A program made the position numbers and the translations under genes. The notes beneath the pieces were generated by a model. It was given only the letters and a program-made list of their open reading frames with translations, did not search any database and was not told where the DNA came from. Shown in pieces: positions 21,403-32,409 of a stretch of DNA of 64,000 nucleotides. How positions within the stretch are numbered: the stretch's first letter is position 1; the number at the start of each line of letters is the position of its first letter. The stretch is from Quercus robur (taxonomy: Eukaryota; Streptophyta; Magnoliopsida; Fagales; Fagaceae), in NCBI RefSeq assembly GCF_932294415.1, contig NC_065539.1:47964501-48028500 (forward strand). Direction: 5' to 3'.

Positions 21403-21664
21403 GATGTTGGGTGTGGCTGCAACATCATCACTAGGGTCCTTTAATGTTTGTATCTTCCCGTGGAACATTAAAAAACAAAAACAAAGGAGTAAAAAGGAAG
21501 AGCTCCATTGTTCATTAGAAATTATTGCAGTCCCATAATACCCAAACCAAGAATATATCATAATAATTGAATTATATTTGCATTCAGTATATGAAATTCA
21601 GAAAGATTAAATTAAATACCAATGAAACCACAAGCGGAGGCAAACTGTATACAAAAAAAAGCTA

Positions 21665-21887
21665 CTATTTACACAAACAGGATGAATTATACAGAGACTG
21701 CTGGGTGGCTAGCCTCCCAAATTCAAGACTTTCTTTTAATTTCATACACTCTCGCGGTCGTTCAACAAGGTCTACATCCCAGTCAATGAAGTAAGAAATC
21801 GGCCCAGAATCTTCTCCAAAGATGCATGTTGTTACACCATTTTCAATTACCTTCTCCAAGTTTATTGCATTACAACCTGCTATATAT
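21665..21887 (-). pseudogene. possible orphan terminal coding exon
   Basis: After a plausible acceptor (tatatagcag, exon from about 21887), the minus strand encodes a 70-residue open stretch, including EKVIENGVTTCIFGEDSG and YFIDWDVDLVERPRECMKLK, ending in TAG at 21665. Its composition is protein-like, not low-complexity. I do not recognise the family and find no convincing upstream exon between here and the tubby gene. It could be a gene fragment or an alternative last exon. Confidence 0.3.
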
Positions 21888-22577
21888 GACCTTTAAAACC
21901 ATGCTTCTCCTGGTCCAAGGAAAACACACATTAATTTAATTCATCCATAAAACTATTAGCATTTTTTTACAATGGAAAAAATAATCAAGGAAGTAACTTT
22001 ATCAATATTATACATCAAAGCACACACAAGGCCTTAAGCAACATGTGGAAAATTTAACATGCGCAGCAACAAGAACAATCAGATGACCAAGAATACTCAA
22101 GGAAAGCATGAGATATTTCACTAACAAGGACAAGATGACGGCATTATGGTGTGCAAGTGATTGGCAGGAAATGGTAAAAGCTCGCAAGGTTGACAGTGGA
22201 AGGATAGAGAAGGGTAAGTGGAGGCTGTGCGGGTAAGTGGAGGCTGTGCTGGTGATAATCTTCAATTGAATAACTGAAATGGCACTAACTACATTGAATA
22301 GCTTTTGTAGCTCAGACTTATGGAAGACTATTTCATGCCATGCCAACGATGTACCAAAATTCAAAGACTAAACACATTTAGGCACACTCATCAACTTGTA
22401 CAAAGATTATTCTGAAGTTTCTTTCACTAGTAAGCCCAAGCAGCCTATCTTATATATACGTGTTTGTAGAAAAACAAAGAGGGAGAATGGCAGAGTTGTC
22501 ACGATGCCTTTTTGCAGTTGAATTAGCTTCTGGAAATTCAGCTTTCAAATAATTAGAAACAAACCTGTTCATAAGTG
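21888..22577. other. spacer downstream of the tubby-like gene
   Basis: Presumably includes the tubby-like 3' UTR. A 20 bp segment (gggtaagtggaggctgtgc) is tandemly duplicated at about 22213-22250. No gene recognised. Confidence 0.4.
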
Positions 22578-25500
22578 TCACTCACAAGCAATCTTGGTGT
22601 CAAAGCTGCTGAGACAGATTGCAAATGCCTGGAATGCTGAGATAGGGTACCGGAAATCCATGGTAAACAAGTCCTCCCCAACTTTCCCAAACTGGAGGAT
22701 GATCTTCTCATGCTCTGGTCCAGATGGACCATTTTCTGGAGAAGCCACCAATTGAAAGTTTTTCACCGAAGCAACAGTCACTCGTCCATGAAAGTTCAAA
22801 CACCAACACTGGAGCTGCTCATGCCACCTCGGAGCCTTGTTTTTTAATACCAGAACTCCATCTTTCTGACTGGCCAGTGGTCCAGATGAGAAAGTCTCCA
22901 TGTGATTTGATTTAGATCGGAGAAAAGGCATTGAGGGAAAGAAGTCTACATTTCCAAGGGAAAAGTCCATCTGCGTGGGGGCTACTCCTCCAGGTTCAAT
23001 TGCAGAGGAAGGAATGGCATCCACGGTACACTGCATTCTCCTAGGACCCCTGTATGGTACATAAAATAGGTATGCAATTGCAAGAATTGTGAGGGAAAAA
23101 ACAGAGGAAAATCACATTGACTCTTGTAACAAAGTAGTTAATAACACTAAATATCTATCACTCCTCCTGCACAGAAAATATCTACAACTAGCTGCATTTG
23201 CTTACTCTTACCTGGAACCCAACACATTAAGTTCATATGAGATGTGAGCTACTGAATAGTTGCCAGCAGGTACCCTTGGTGAAATTTGTTTTGAATTCAC
23301 CATCCTAGTGGAGCGACTTTTTGTAATCTTGGCACCTGCATGAGGTGGCTGCCCATCAAATATTGTGAACTTTGTTCCCAAAAAGTTTGATCTAGTCAAA
23401 GAAACAAAAAGGAAAATATACGTTATTTATAGTTGAGCGCACATGTACCAAAAAAAAAAGTCAATTCAAGTGCCTCTAAGAGCACACCTTAGTTTCCCAA
23501 TATAGGTGCTGCTTCCCTTTGACATTTCATCAGCATGTAGGGAAATGATATAATCTGTGCATGTGGGGCGTCTACACTTCCGTGCAGCAAGAAGGAATTT
23601 TCCATCTTCAGCAATGGCTGGACCTAGACAATCAAAAAGTCAATATGTTTACAGCTCAAAAAGGAAACCAGAAGAAGATAGGTCCATTGCCCTCCAAAAT
23701 AAACGAACAAATTTGAAACAAAAAAAAAAAATCAAGCAATTAGTTGTATCAAACTACTTAAACAGAACCCGATCAATGATAGTTCCCAGTAAAAATTTTG
23801 AGCACTATACTGGCAACTTATAAATAACAATCTGAAGTACCATGAAATGCTGGTTCAACATACAAGATTCTCACCATTAGTACAACTGAGGTAAAGATAA
23901 TACGTTTGAGAGGACCGATTCCGTTTTATAAAGCACTGGATGAGAGAATCCCTTGCACCAGGCTGCAAACATTAACCAAAAAAACTTTTAGCAACCTGAA
24001 AAACTAAAGAGAACTTACAAAAGAAATCCTAAAATTTCACAGTTGAAAGCACCCATCAGAATCCAGTCCAAATGATTCATTACGGCATACAAGTGCGCGA
24101 TTACAGGATACTTACTGTCACTGTCCAATTTACACTACACCGATGACTTATAATTCAAATAATACAGTCACTGTCCAATTTACATCACACCGATGAATTT
24201 TAATTCAAATAATACAAAGCAGCACAAAATATCTATCTTGTGGGATAAAATAAAAAATAAAATCTTGAAAAAGTTGAAGCCAAATATTATGATGGACCTG
24301 CACTGATTGAAACTACAAAGTGGTCCCGTAAAGAGCCTTTGATACATTTAGAAGCAAGCTTTGAACAATTTCCTATGAAAAAGCTAGCAATGATTTTTTT
24401 TTTTTTTTTTTTAACGTAGGCGGTCCCATGCATTGTCACTGTCATCAACCCCAAATGAACAAAATTGTTTAAAACATCATTCTCTTCTTGAACAAAGTTT
24501 CTCTCCAAACTAGTTTGGAGAGAAACTCTTCAAATTTCTCATATATTTCTTTTTTTGGGTGTGAATTTTGAAAATTTAACCGTTGAATTTCATGTTTCTT
24601 GTGTTCTTAACATACGTATCAAATTTCGTTCAAATTGGATGTTATTTGTTATTTGATCAATTAACTTATTTTTTATATACAACTTTAGATCACAAAAACT
24701 TGAAATTATAACATTTATTTGATAACATAACAATTGATTTTTGATCTTCTTGAAATTTTGTAAGTATTAAGAATGTAATAAAAACATGTAATCTAACGGT
24801 TAGATTTTCAAAATTCACACTCAATATAAAGATATATGATGAGTTTGTAGAGTTTCTCTCCAAACTAGTTTGGAGGGAAACTTTGTTCTTCTCTTAATTA
24901 ATCTTGCACAAGATAACTCCCCTCCTATGTGGCTTTAAGCAAACATAAAAGGAAACATAATTTCCCAGTATGTAAAAAAATCCAAGCCAATCGAGCATAG
25001 ACAGATAAACATTAAACCGGCAGTCAATCTTTGTCTCCATCCCAAAATCACATAGACCCGGTTTGGTTCAGCTTATTTTCATCCTAAAACAAAATGTACA
25101 ATATCTTTTTAAAGCCTTGCTTTTTTTTAGGTAGATTTTTCGGGCAAAATATGCCATCAAAAATAAGCTATAAGAAACGAACATTTATCCTTCTTTTTTT
25201 TAAAAAAAAAATTATAAGTTACCCACGCACCTCTACCAGTGGGTATTGAACCATCAATACTGGCTTATTAGCAAAATCAAATTTCCCAAAATGAATACAC
25301 AAATAGATTGCCATTCTCAAACAAACTACCATACTATATATAGTAATGAAACATTGCAATCACAATCTCACAAGCAAAACTCCAAACTCTTAAATTTAAC
25401 CTCTATTTACAAGTGAGAAAAAAAAAAAGTTATAATTAAAACAATTGAAGCTAAGAAAAACAAAATTAAAAAGAACAAATTGTTATACAAACACAAAGCC

Positions 25501-25953
25501 ATAAATCTTTAGCATCCAATTCCTCCAAACCAAACCAATTAAACTAATTTCAAATCCCTAGCTTTCCAATCAAACACACAAATACGCCAAAAATCAAAAA
25601 TTCAAAAAATTGAGTAGTACCTGCTTAACGGAGATTGGGAAGGTCAGGATTCCAGAAAGTTCAGGAATCTTAACGATCTCTTTGGTGATGTGACGCCAGC
25701 TCCGGCAAACTCCGGCACACGCGACTACGTTCTTACGTAGAGGCCACGCGCTCTCGGAAGCTTCGATCTTCAGCAGCACTTCTCTCAACAGCTCTTGCGG
25801 CATGTTCGCCCAGCAGCTCTGGTTCATACCATCCTCTACCTCGACCGCCGCCGCCGCCGCCGACGACGACGGCGGCCCAGCCGAAAACCGGTCCTGCACC
25901 ACCCTGCTCGACCTGGACCTCATGTCCTGAATTATGCTCCGTATATTTGTCAT
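22578..25953 (-). CDS. tubby-like F-box protein (TLP)
   Basis: Five exons on the minus strand (25953-25621, 23962-23875, 23623-23488, 23391-23212, 23049-22578) join with consistent phases into 402 residues. The N-terminus has an Ala-rich linker from a GCC repeat, then an F-box ([20 protein letters not shown] .. [14 protein letters not shown], about residues 47-95). The tubby barrel follows: [40 protein letters not shown], and the hallmark C-terminus [15 protein letters not shown]. Plant TLPs bind phosphoinositides through the tubby domain and are proposed to join SCF ubiquitin ligases through the F-box; several act in ABA and stress signalling. Intron 1 holds a MITE and a small tandem repeat. 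The start at 25953 is the first ATG of the open frame; a second in-frame ATG (MRSRSSRVV) is an alternative. Confidence 0.93.
24115..24219. repeat. tandem duplication of about 52 bp in the TLP intron 1
   Basis: gtcactgtccaatttacac .. ttcaaataataca is present twice with four or five differences. It is non-coding. Confidence 0.75.
24490..24890. mobile_element. foldback MITE with palindromic ends in the TLP intron 1
   Basis: Both ends carry the same near-palindrome (agtttctctccaaactagtt, 24498 region, and its counterpart at 24852), extending to gaacaaag/ctttgttc. Each terminus is therefore itself able to form a hairpin, around a 330 bp AT-rich body that contains inverse copies of 'gtgaattttgaaaat..ctaacggtt'. 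Confidence 0.7.
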
Positions 25954-26300
25954 AACTCATAACACACACAAAAATTTCAGACCCAAATATTTTCAAAACA
26001 GACTTCGATTTTTTTGGTTAGTTACAACTATGAAATGCTGTGGGTTTTGTTTTGAGATGGAAGAGCGTTTTTCACTTTTATTGGTGTGAGAAAAATTCTT
26101 TACTTTGAGAGAGAGAGAGAGAGAGAGAGAATTGTTGGAGATAGGCACGAGGGAATAATACAGAGAGTTTTGTGGATAGAGACGTGTTGTTGTGAGGGAA
26201 CCAGTGTGTGTGTTTTCAGACAGTTCACTATGAGAGAGAGAGAGAGAGAGATTGGGAGTGAGATCAAAATTCTTTACTTACTATTTATATATATTTTTTA
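25954..26300 (-). promoter_or_regulatory. TLP upstream region
   Basis: This holds the 5' leader and promoter of the tubby-like gene, with GA microsatellites at 26107-26130 and 26234-26251, a common core-promoter environment in plants. No TATA box can be assigned with confidence. Confidence 0.4.
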
Positions 26301-26336
26301 GCGTCGAAGAGCGGTTCAGATTTTCAGATCCGGTTT

Positions 26337-26385
26337 GGTTTCCTTTCATCTGTTTTTTTTTTTTTTAGGTTTCCTCTCAACTGTT
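26337..26385 (-). mobile_element. poly(T) micro-insertion upstream of TLP
   Basis: ggtttcctttcatctgtt (26337-26354) and ggtttcctctcaactgtt (26368-26385), 16 of 18 matching, flank only 13 bp of T-run plus a. Confidence 0.5.
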
Positions 26386-27040
26386 GGTGTTACGTGAGTT
26401 AAATTTATGGTTCCGGTTAATATATGAGCTAAATATATATTAATAATTTTTTTTTAAATTATTAAAAATTGAAAATTTTTCCGAATTTTTTACAATTTTT
26501 TCCATTTCTAATAAAAGATTTCTTAAAATAATTTATTAATTTATGTCTTAAAAACCTACGTTAATAAATCCTAGTTTTATTACTTGTTTTCTTTATCTAT
26601 TTTGTAATTTCTAAATGTTAAAAAAAAAAAAGAGGTTTGAGTGTGGATATTGCCACGTCAACACCAGCAGCAACAAAATTATCTGTCTTTTTTTTTTTTT
26701 TTTGGTTTTTTTTTTTTATAGGGAAAGTTAGTAATTTTAGATTTTTTTTTTTTTTTTGGGAAATGGAGATGTAGTTTTAGACTTTTAATTAAGCATTTCA
26801 CCTTATGTTTTTATTAATGGACCATTTAAGGAAACTTTTGATACGACTTTTATGAAAAATATAACGAAATGTGCGACGTTTATAACATTTTCACAACAAA
26901 TTATAGGTAGTTAGTTGTTATTGGTTCTTCTTTGAACCTACCACTAAAATTACTTTTCTATTCTACCAATAACAACTTGTAACAATTTGCCACATAGAAT
27001 TTGTTATGAAAATATTGTAGATATATAATTTCTCAAATAT
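26386..27040. mobile_element. AT-rich spacer containing a MITE (26868-27036)
   Basis: The MITE belongs to the ATGTCCACAATAT family: caacaaattataggtagtta .. attttgttatgaaaatattgtag with the central gttattggttc block. The rest is A/T-rich without a gene. Confidence 0.5.
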
Positions 27041-28045
27041 AAAAGGTTTGTGAAAAAAATTAGTTACTTTTTTTTTTTATATATATATAAACTAGCTTTT
27101 CCCTAGGAAACTTCTTAATATTGTACCACATAAATTTTGGAGGTTTCACAATTTTAGATATCATTATTTAAATATATTATTTTAATTTATTATAAATTCT
27201 ATTATCTATTTAAACCCTTTATTAGAATAGCATATCATATCTTCTTTAATGATTTAATAGATCATATACAAACTCTATCATAATAAATTTCTATGAATAA
27301 TAATATATAATAATCAAATTTTATATTTGGGCAAAAAAGTTAAAGAGAAAAAATATATATTTTGTAAAACTTTCCCATGTACTGCATCAGATACAGGCTA
27401 GTTATAACAAAAATTCAAAACTAAATCATATTAATCGATACTATACTAGTCAAGAGCTTTGTAACTCACTGGAATCTCTTGATGTTTCAAATGAAAACGT
27501 TTAGAATTTAAATTCACTCTCTCCTATTGTAACTATCGAATTACCAACAACATAAACGTTATACAAAGCACAACAAAATATCAAATCTTACAACATCCTC
27601 TTCATGGTAGAGTATCTGCACATTATTGGTCTCTACCACTCTCCAATTGTAGAAAGCTGGAAGAATAATCCTGCATTCATCAACGGCAATGTTATAGATT
27701 AGAATGTTAGGTTTGTGTTGACTTTTTTAATTTGAAAGTTTGTGGGTGGGAAATGGATTTGGACCTTGTAGATTTCTGTTGAAAATATCAAGAAAAATAA
27801 GTTGAGTTACAAAACTCTTTGTGTGTTAATTGTTAACAAGGTGAACAAGTCCCTTACATCCAATTCTAACATGCAACTTTCTTGCCATGATTAGTCCATC
27901 TCTAAATGCCTAAAATTTTATTAATCATATGAAAATTACTAATTTGCTGAAAGAAACCCTATACACATTAGTTATTGATATCTATAATTAAAACCTTCAT
28001 TTTGAACCAAAACCAAATTATTATGAGACGATCATCGATATTTAT

Positions 28046-28090
28046 TGAACCAACATTCAATGCTTAAAAAAAAAATGAAACAACCTTCAA
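28046..28090 (+). mobile_element. poly(A) micro-insertion, aged
   Basis: tgaaccaacattcaa (28046-28060) and tgaaacaaccttcaa (28076-28090), 13 of 15 matching, flank tgctt plus ten A. Confidence 0.45.
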
Positions 28091-28159
28091 AAGGTTTTTG
28101 CCACCTCAATTGAATGACACCAGGATTAGTAGATTGAGGCAATACCAAATCATATGAAA

Positions 28160-28270
28160 ATGCTAAGAGTCTTATAGTTTAGTAGCATTATTTGTTCTCT
28201 TTTACAATGATAGCTAGAGTTCAAATCCCCCTACCCCATTGTTATAACTATTGAATTATCAAAAAATAAA
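28160..28270 (+). mobile_element. tRNA-derived SINE remnant
   Basis: ctaagagtcttatagtttag .. tagagttcaaatcccccta .. gttataactattgaattatc: box B-like and A-like blocks are in SINE spacing. It is not a functional tRNA gene. Confidence 0.45.
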
Positions 28271-29236
28271 ACGTCACATGGAAAAAGAATTGCACTGCTT
28301 AAACATAAAGTATTTGCTATTGTTCTCTCTCTCTCAAATAGATGAGAACTCTCAAGTCACATTGAACTTGTGCAAGACGGTGACTAATGTCTATATGTCA
28401 ATAAGATGGGCAAGTTAGATGAGGTTAATGCTTAAGGGCCAAGAGTTCCATAATTATTTCTTTGGTCAAAGAAAGAAAAAGGGGAAAATTTATAACATGG
28501 CGATGGTTAATGCAAGCATTATTGCAGAGGGCAGCAAGGTTAGATGATAAGGATTGGGTTTTGGTAGGACTCAAAAACCCAACACATTCATGAATGTTCA
28601 CATGGAGCTTGGAGCTTGTGGCTTGTGCTATTTATCTATCTTATTATTTGGCTACGTGCAGCGCATGTGTTAAAAAGTGACCAGTCCCACTCTATCATCT
28701 ACTCTTTTAATTTGTGGCCAAATTAAAGTTTGCTTTCACATACTCTCAACAAACAATATTGTTATTAAAGCTAATATTTCTACCTACTAAAGAAGCGTAA
28801 GGTTGGGAGGTTAGATAACTATTACCCACTTTTTGTTTCTTTCTTCTTCATTTTTATTAATATACTCCTTTAGTAATTAGTAAAAGAAGAAACTATTTAG
28901 AGTCCTAACCACCCTAGAAACAATCAGATAAGTGTGCTTTTGGGTATGTGATGAAGTATAGAAAGATAAGATAGGAGATTAGTAGTCTTTATTCATTAAT
29001 TTGTAAACATCAAAATTAATAGCATGGTTTTGTAACCGAACAGAACATTAAAATTGTGAGAGCTATATCCTCTCGTTCGTAATTTTTAGGTGAAAGTTTC
29101 TTAAAATTCATGATTAACTTTGATAAACAATTTTATCTTCTTCTTTTCTTTTTTTTTTCCTATTTAGGGAAAAAATCCTCCCATATTTATTTATGGATTC
29201 TGTGAAATACATGTAATAATTTAACAAATTAGTATC

Positions 29237-29292
29237 CAGAAATACTTATATTTTTAAAAACAATAAAAAAAAAAAAAAACAGAAATACTTAT
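29237..29292 (+). mobile_element. poly(A) micro-insertion with 13 bp target duplication
   Basis: cagaaatacttat occurs exactly at 29237-29249 and 29280-29292. The 30 bp between is atttttaaaaacaat plus an A-run. Confidence 0.65.
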
Positions 29293-29627
29293 GTCTTAAA
29301 GTTCTCAAAATCCTAACAATTAATTGTTAAATTAATGATTTAAATAACAATAAATTAATTTCACTTTTGTGATTTGTAATTGTCACTAGGGATAGCATCT
29401 TACTCAGAACCTGTGGCTGATTTTTTTTTTTTTTTTTTGTTAGATATGATTTTTTGTTAGATATGATAGTATTTTGATATATATTATAGTATTAGAAATT
29501 CTAACTAATCTTAAATCTTTTCAATAATTTATATCGTTTGCCCTAGTTGAAACTTGAATGGTAGTTTTTTTTGGGAACCATTGAAAGGTAGGAGTTGGGT
29601 ATTAAGGATGTGGGCCCATCTCAATAA

Positions 29628-29677
29628 TATCTCCTTTATTTTATTATTATTTTTTTTTTAATAAGTATCTCCTTTAT
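29628..29677 (-). mobile_element. poly(T) micro-insertion with 12 bp target duplication
   Basis: tatctcctttat occurs exactly at 29628-29639 and 29666-29677, around 26 bp that are T-rich and end aataag. Confidence 0.6.
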
Positions 29678-29909
29678 AATATCTAGCTGTCTAATCCTAT
29701 AGTCCTATGGTATTATTTATACAATAACTCCAAAATGGGTCCTACTAAGGGTTATCTTTAATGAAGCTTTCAAAACTCAAAAAAGCCTTAATCAATGGGC
29801 GGACAGTACAAAGAATAAATATTACGTGCTGCGTAGTAGTTATTGAGAGACTCCGGTACTGCGACCTGAAAGAGTAGAAAGTTCTTGTTCGGCGTTTTCT
29901 TTACAAATA

Positions 29910-29940
<31 letters not shown>

Positions 29941-30882
29941 GTTTATACTTCCACTTGGTTTTAGACGGCATTTTAATATTTTTAGTGGAATAAAGTCAAT
30001 AACCACGCACTCCGACAACAATGATAAGAGATTTATATTTATTTATTTGTGGCAATAATTAGATTAGTTGTTTTCTTTTTTGGTCAGAAACTTAGATTAT
30101 AATATTAGATTAGTTAGGTCAAGCTTGTTTGGTTTTTTTGGTGTCTTTGTGTTATTAAATATCTAACTTGAAATTCACGGGACACTATTTTATAGATCTC
30201 GCTAGAAATCATGATTTAGAAATGAATTTCTGCATATCTTATCACTACGTGTGACATATTAATATTAGAGCGATGTTAAAGATATTGCAAACTTTGCTAC
30301 ATAATTTTTACAAACTTATATATCATCAATCATCTAAAAATAATTTAAAATTTTTTTTTTTTTTTTTTATGTTTTTGAAATTCACAAATTACATTCATTA
30401 TCCAATCAATTTGTAGAAATTAGGTAGTAAATTCAATACTTTATACTAAACATGATTTTTTAAAACGTATAATTTCAAGTTTTGTATTCTTTAAAATTTT
30501 ATTTTTTATTTTTTATTTTTTGAGAAACTTCTTTAAAATTTTATTGAAACATGAATTTATTAGATAAAATAATAAATAGCACCAGATTAACATAAAATTG
30601 ACATGTATATTAAGATTAAAATGAACATGTTAGGATCCACCCTACCACTTAGGACTGAAATTCACAACTTTGAGACTATCTGTCATCCGATTTTGACAAA
30701 AAACGGTCGCTCTCTGAGGTTCTAGGACAAACCTATTCCTTCAACCCCAGTGGAGCTTTCCCGTCCCTGTCCTCGTACAGGTTGCCTGTATCCCTCTAGT
30801 TCTTCTGCGACTGGTAGGGAGTCCCAACTAACCATCCAAAACACAATCTTTACACTCCTCACAACCTACTCAACATTCAAAC

Positions 30883-32409
30883 ATGGATTCCCTGGAAGGA
30901 TTATGGAAAAAACTGTCGCTATTAGATGAAGAAGAAGTTGGTATAGCATGCCCAAAGAAAACAGAGCAGGAATCCTTCACTCTTGCTGCCAAATTTTTGA
31001 CAAAAAGAGTAGTCAATGTGGAATCAGTGGCCCGCACGTTCAGGCCACTCTGGAGATCGGAGAAGGATGTCCAAATTAAGGACATGGGCGACAATATCCT
31101 ATTCTTTAACTTTGAAGATGAATGTGATTTGGGCAGGGTACTTGAACACGAGCCCTGGACTTATGACAAACACCTTGTGGTCTTTGAGAAAGTGACCGCA
31201 AATGTGCCTATATCAGCACTTGCCTTCCAGTTTACAACATTCTGGATCCAAATACATGATTTACCAGTCCAATGCCTAAACCAGGAAACTCGTGATGCCA
31301 TTGGAAACTCACTGGGCACAATTCAACTCATGACCGACTCAGAAAGCGAAGGAGGTAAGGGTAACTATCTACGTGTTAGAGTGCAAATTGATATCACTAA
31401 ACCATTGAACAGGGTTCGCAAGGTATGGCATGAGGGGTCTGTTATTGGGTGCGCAATTTTGAAGTACGAACGCCTCCCAAATTTCTGCTACTGGTGCGGA
31501 TTGGTATCTCATGATGACAGAGACTGTGAACATTGGTTGAGAAGCAAAGGCTCGCTGAAAAAAACAGACCAGAACTTTGGGGATTGGATGAGAGCAGAAA
31601 TCGATATCACCACCAGAAAATCATCCATTACCGTTCCTGGAACCAGACCAAGACATCCAACATACAAAAAACCTCCAACACAAACACCCACCGGAAAACC
31701 AACTCAACCACCGACAGCCCAGCCACGTGATCCTCCACCAACCCCGGCGACAATCCCAACGCCTGTCCCTGTCACGGTAATAAATGAGGCATTGAATGCT
31801 CATGAATCCGAGGATGATTGGCAGAAGAATGGAGCATTGAAGAACCATAACGGCTGCTTTCCTGGCACTGAAACGGAAACAAGTGAAAATCCCAGAATCA
31901 ATGAAAGCATTGACGGCAGAGAGAGAAAATTTATTCCCTTACAATCTGAAACCGATACAAAACCTAACCTACAGCAAAACATTAAAACCCAACTCACCCT
32001 AAATAACATTGGGCCGGGCTCCTTTCCTCAGCCCAATAACAAGCCACTGCCCCTAAACCAACCCACCCTTACCTCAATTGGACCGTGCACCAATCCTCAG
32101 CCCACCAATAACACACCTAGCCAACCCCAAAATTCCCTTACCACCAGTGGGTCGAACACCAATCACCAGCCTTCAAATAACTTTCAGTCCAAACAAAAAC
32201 CGGTGTCAACCAAATCAACGTGGGTCAGAATTCCACGTGAAAACCAAACCAGCCCAACTGATGTGCCCATGACGGAGAGAAAACACAAAAGGAATGATGA
32301 AGGTGAAGAAGGTGGCCGTCCCTCAAAAAAAGTTTCAGTGCAGTATGATGAATCCCCAGAAGCTTACTCAACGGTGGTGGCTGCCAGGCAGCACCGCCGA
32401 CCACAATGA
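30883..32409 (+). CDS. LINE ORF1: DUF4283 / zinc-knuckle nucleic-acid-binding protein
   Basis: It encodes 508 residues. A DUF4283 domain (about residues 30-170, with TFRPLWRSEKDVQIKDMGDN and the conserved FWIQIHDLP) is followed by a zinc knuckle (C202-x2-C205-x4-H210-x4-C215, FCYWCGLVSHDDRDC). The C-terminal half is Pro/Gln/Asn-rich and repetitive (LNNIGPGSFPQP, LTSIGPCTNPQP), likely disordered. ORF1 proteins of plant L1 elements bind the LINE RNA and act as its chaperone in the RNP. The stop overlaps the ORF2 start (ATGA at 32406-32409). The frame is fully open. Confidence 0.93.
   Translation: MDSLEGLWKKLSLLDEEEVGIACPKKTEQESFTLAAKFLTKRVVNVESVARTFRPLWRSEKDVQIKDMGDNILFFNFEDECDLGRVLEHEPWTYDKHLVVFEKVTANVPISALAFQFTTFWIQIHDLPVQCLNQETRDAIGNSLGTIQLMTDSESEGGKGNYLRVRVQIDITKPLNRVRKVWHEGSVIGCAILKYERLPNFCYWCGLVSHDDRDCEHWLRSKGSLKKTDQNFGDWMRAEIDITTRKSSITVPGTRPRHPTYKKPPTQTPTGKPTQPPTAQPRDPPPTPATIPTPVPVTVINEALNAHESEDDWQKNGALKNHNGCFPGTETETSENPRINESIDGRERKFIPLQSETDTKPNLQQNIKTQLTLNNIGPGSFPQPNNKPLPLNQPTLTSIGPCTNPQPTNNTPSQPQNSLTTSGSNTNHQPSNNFQSKQKPVSTKSTWVRIPRENQTSPTDVPMTERKHKRNDEGEEGGRPSKKVSVQYDESPEAYSTVVAARQHRRPQ

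Larger units (their letters stand above)
27041..30620. other. AT-rich intergenic region
   Basis: No gene is found. It contains degraded tRNA-like SINE remnants (27450-27560; 28160-28270, with gttcaaatccccctacc as a box B), three micro-insertions (28046-28090, 29237-29292, 29628-29677), an AT microsatellite (29909-29931) and a 13-base direct repeat (gttagatatgat) near 29440-29470. Confidence 0.55.

Noticed and set aside
22008..22364. Minus-strand frame of 118 codons downstream of the tubby gene
   Set aside because: No recognisable domain, no consistent splice sites, and it lies in a probable 3' UTR with a short tandem duplication.
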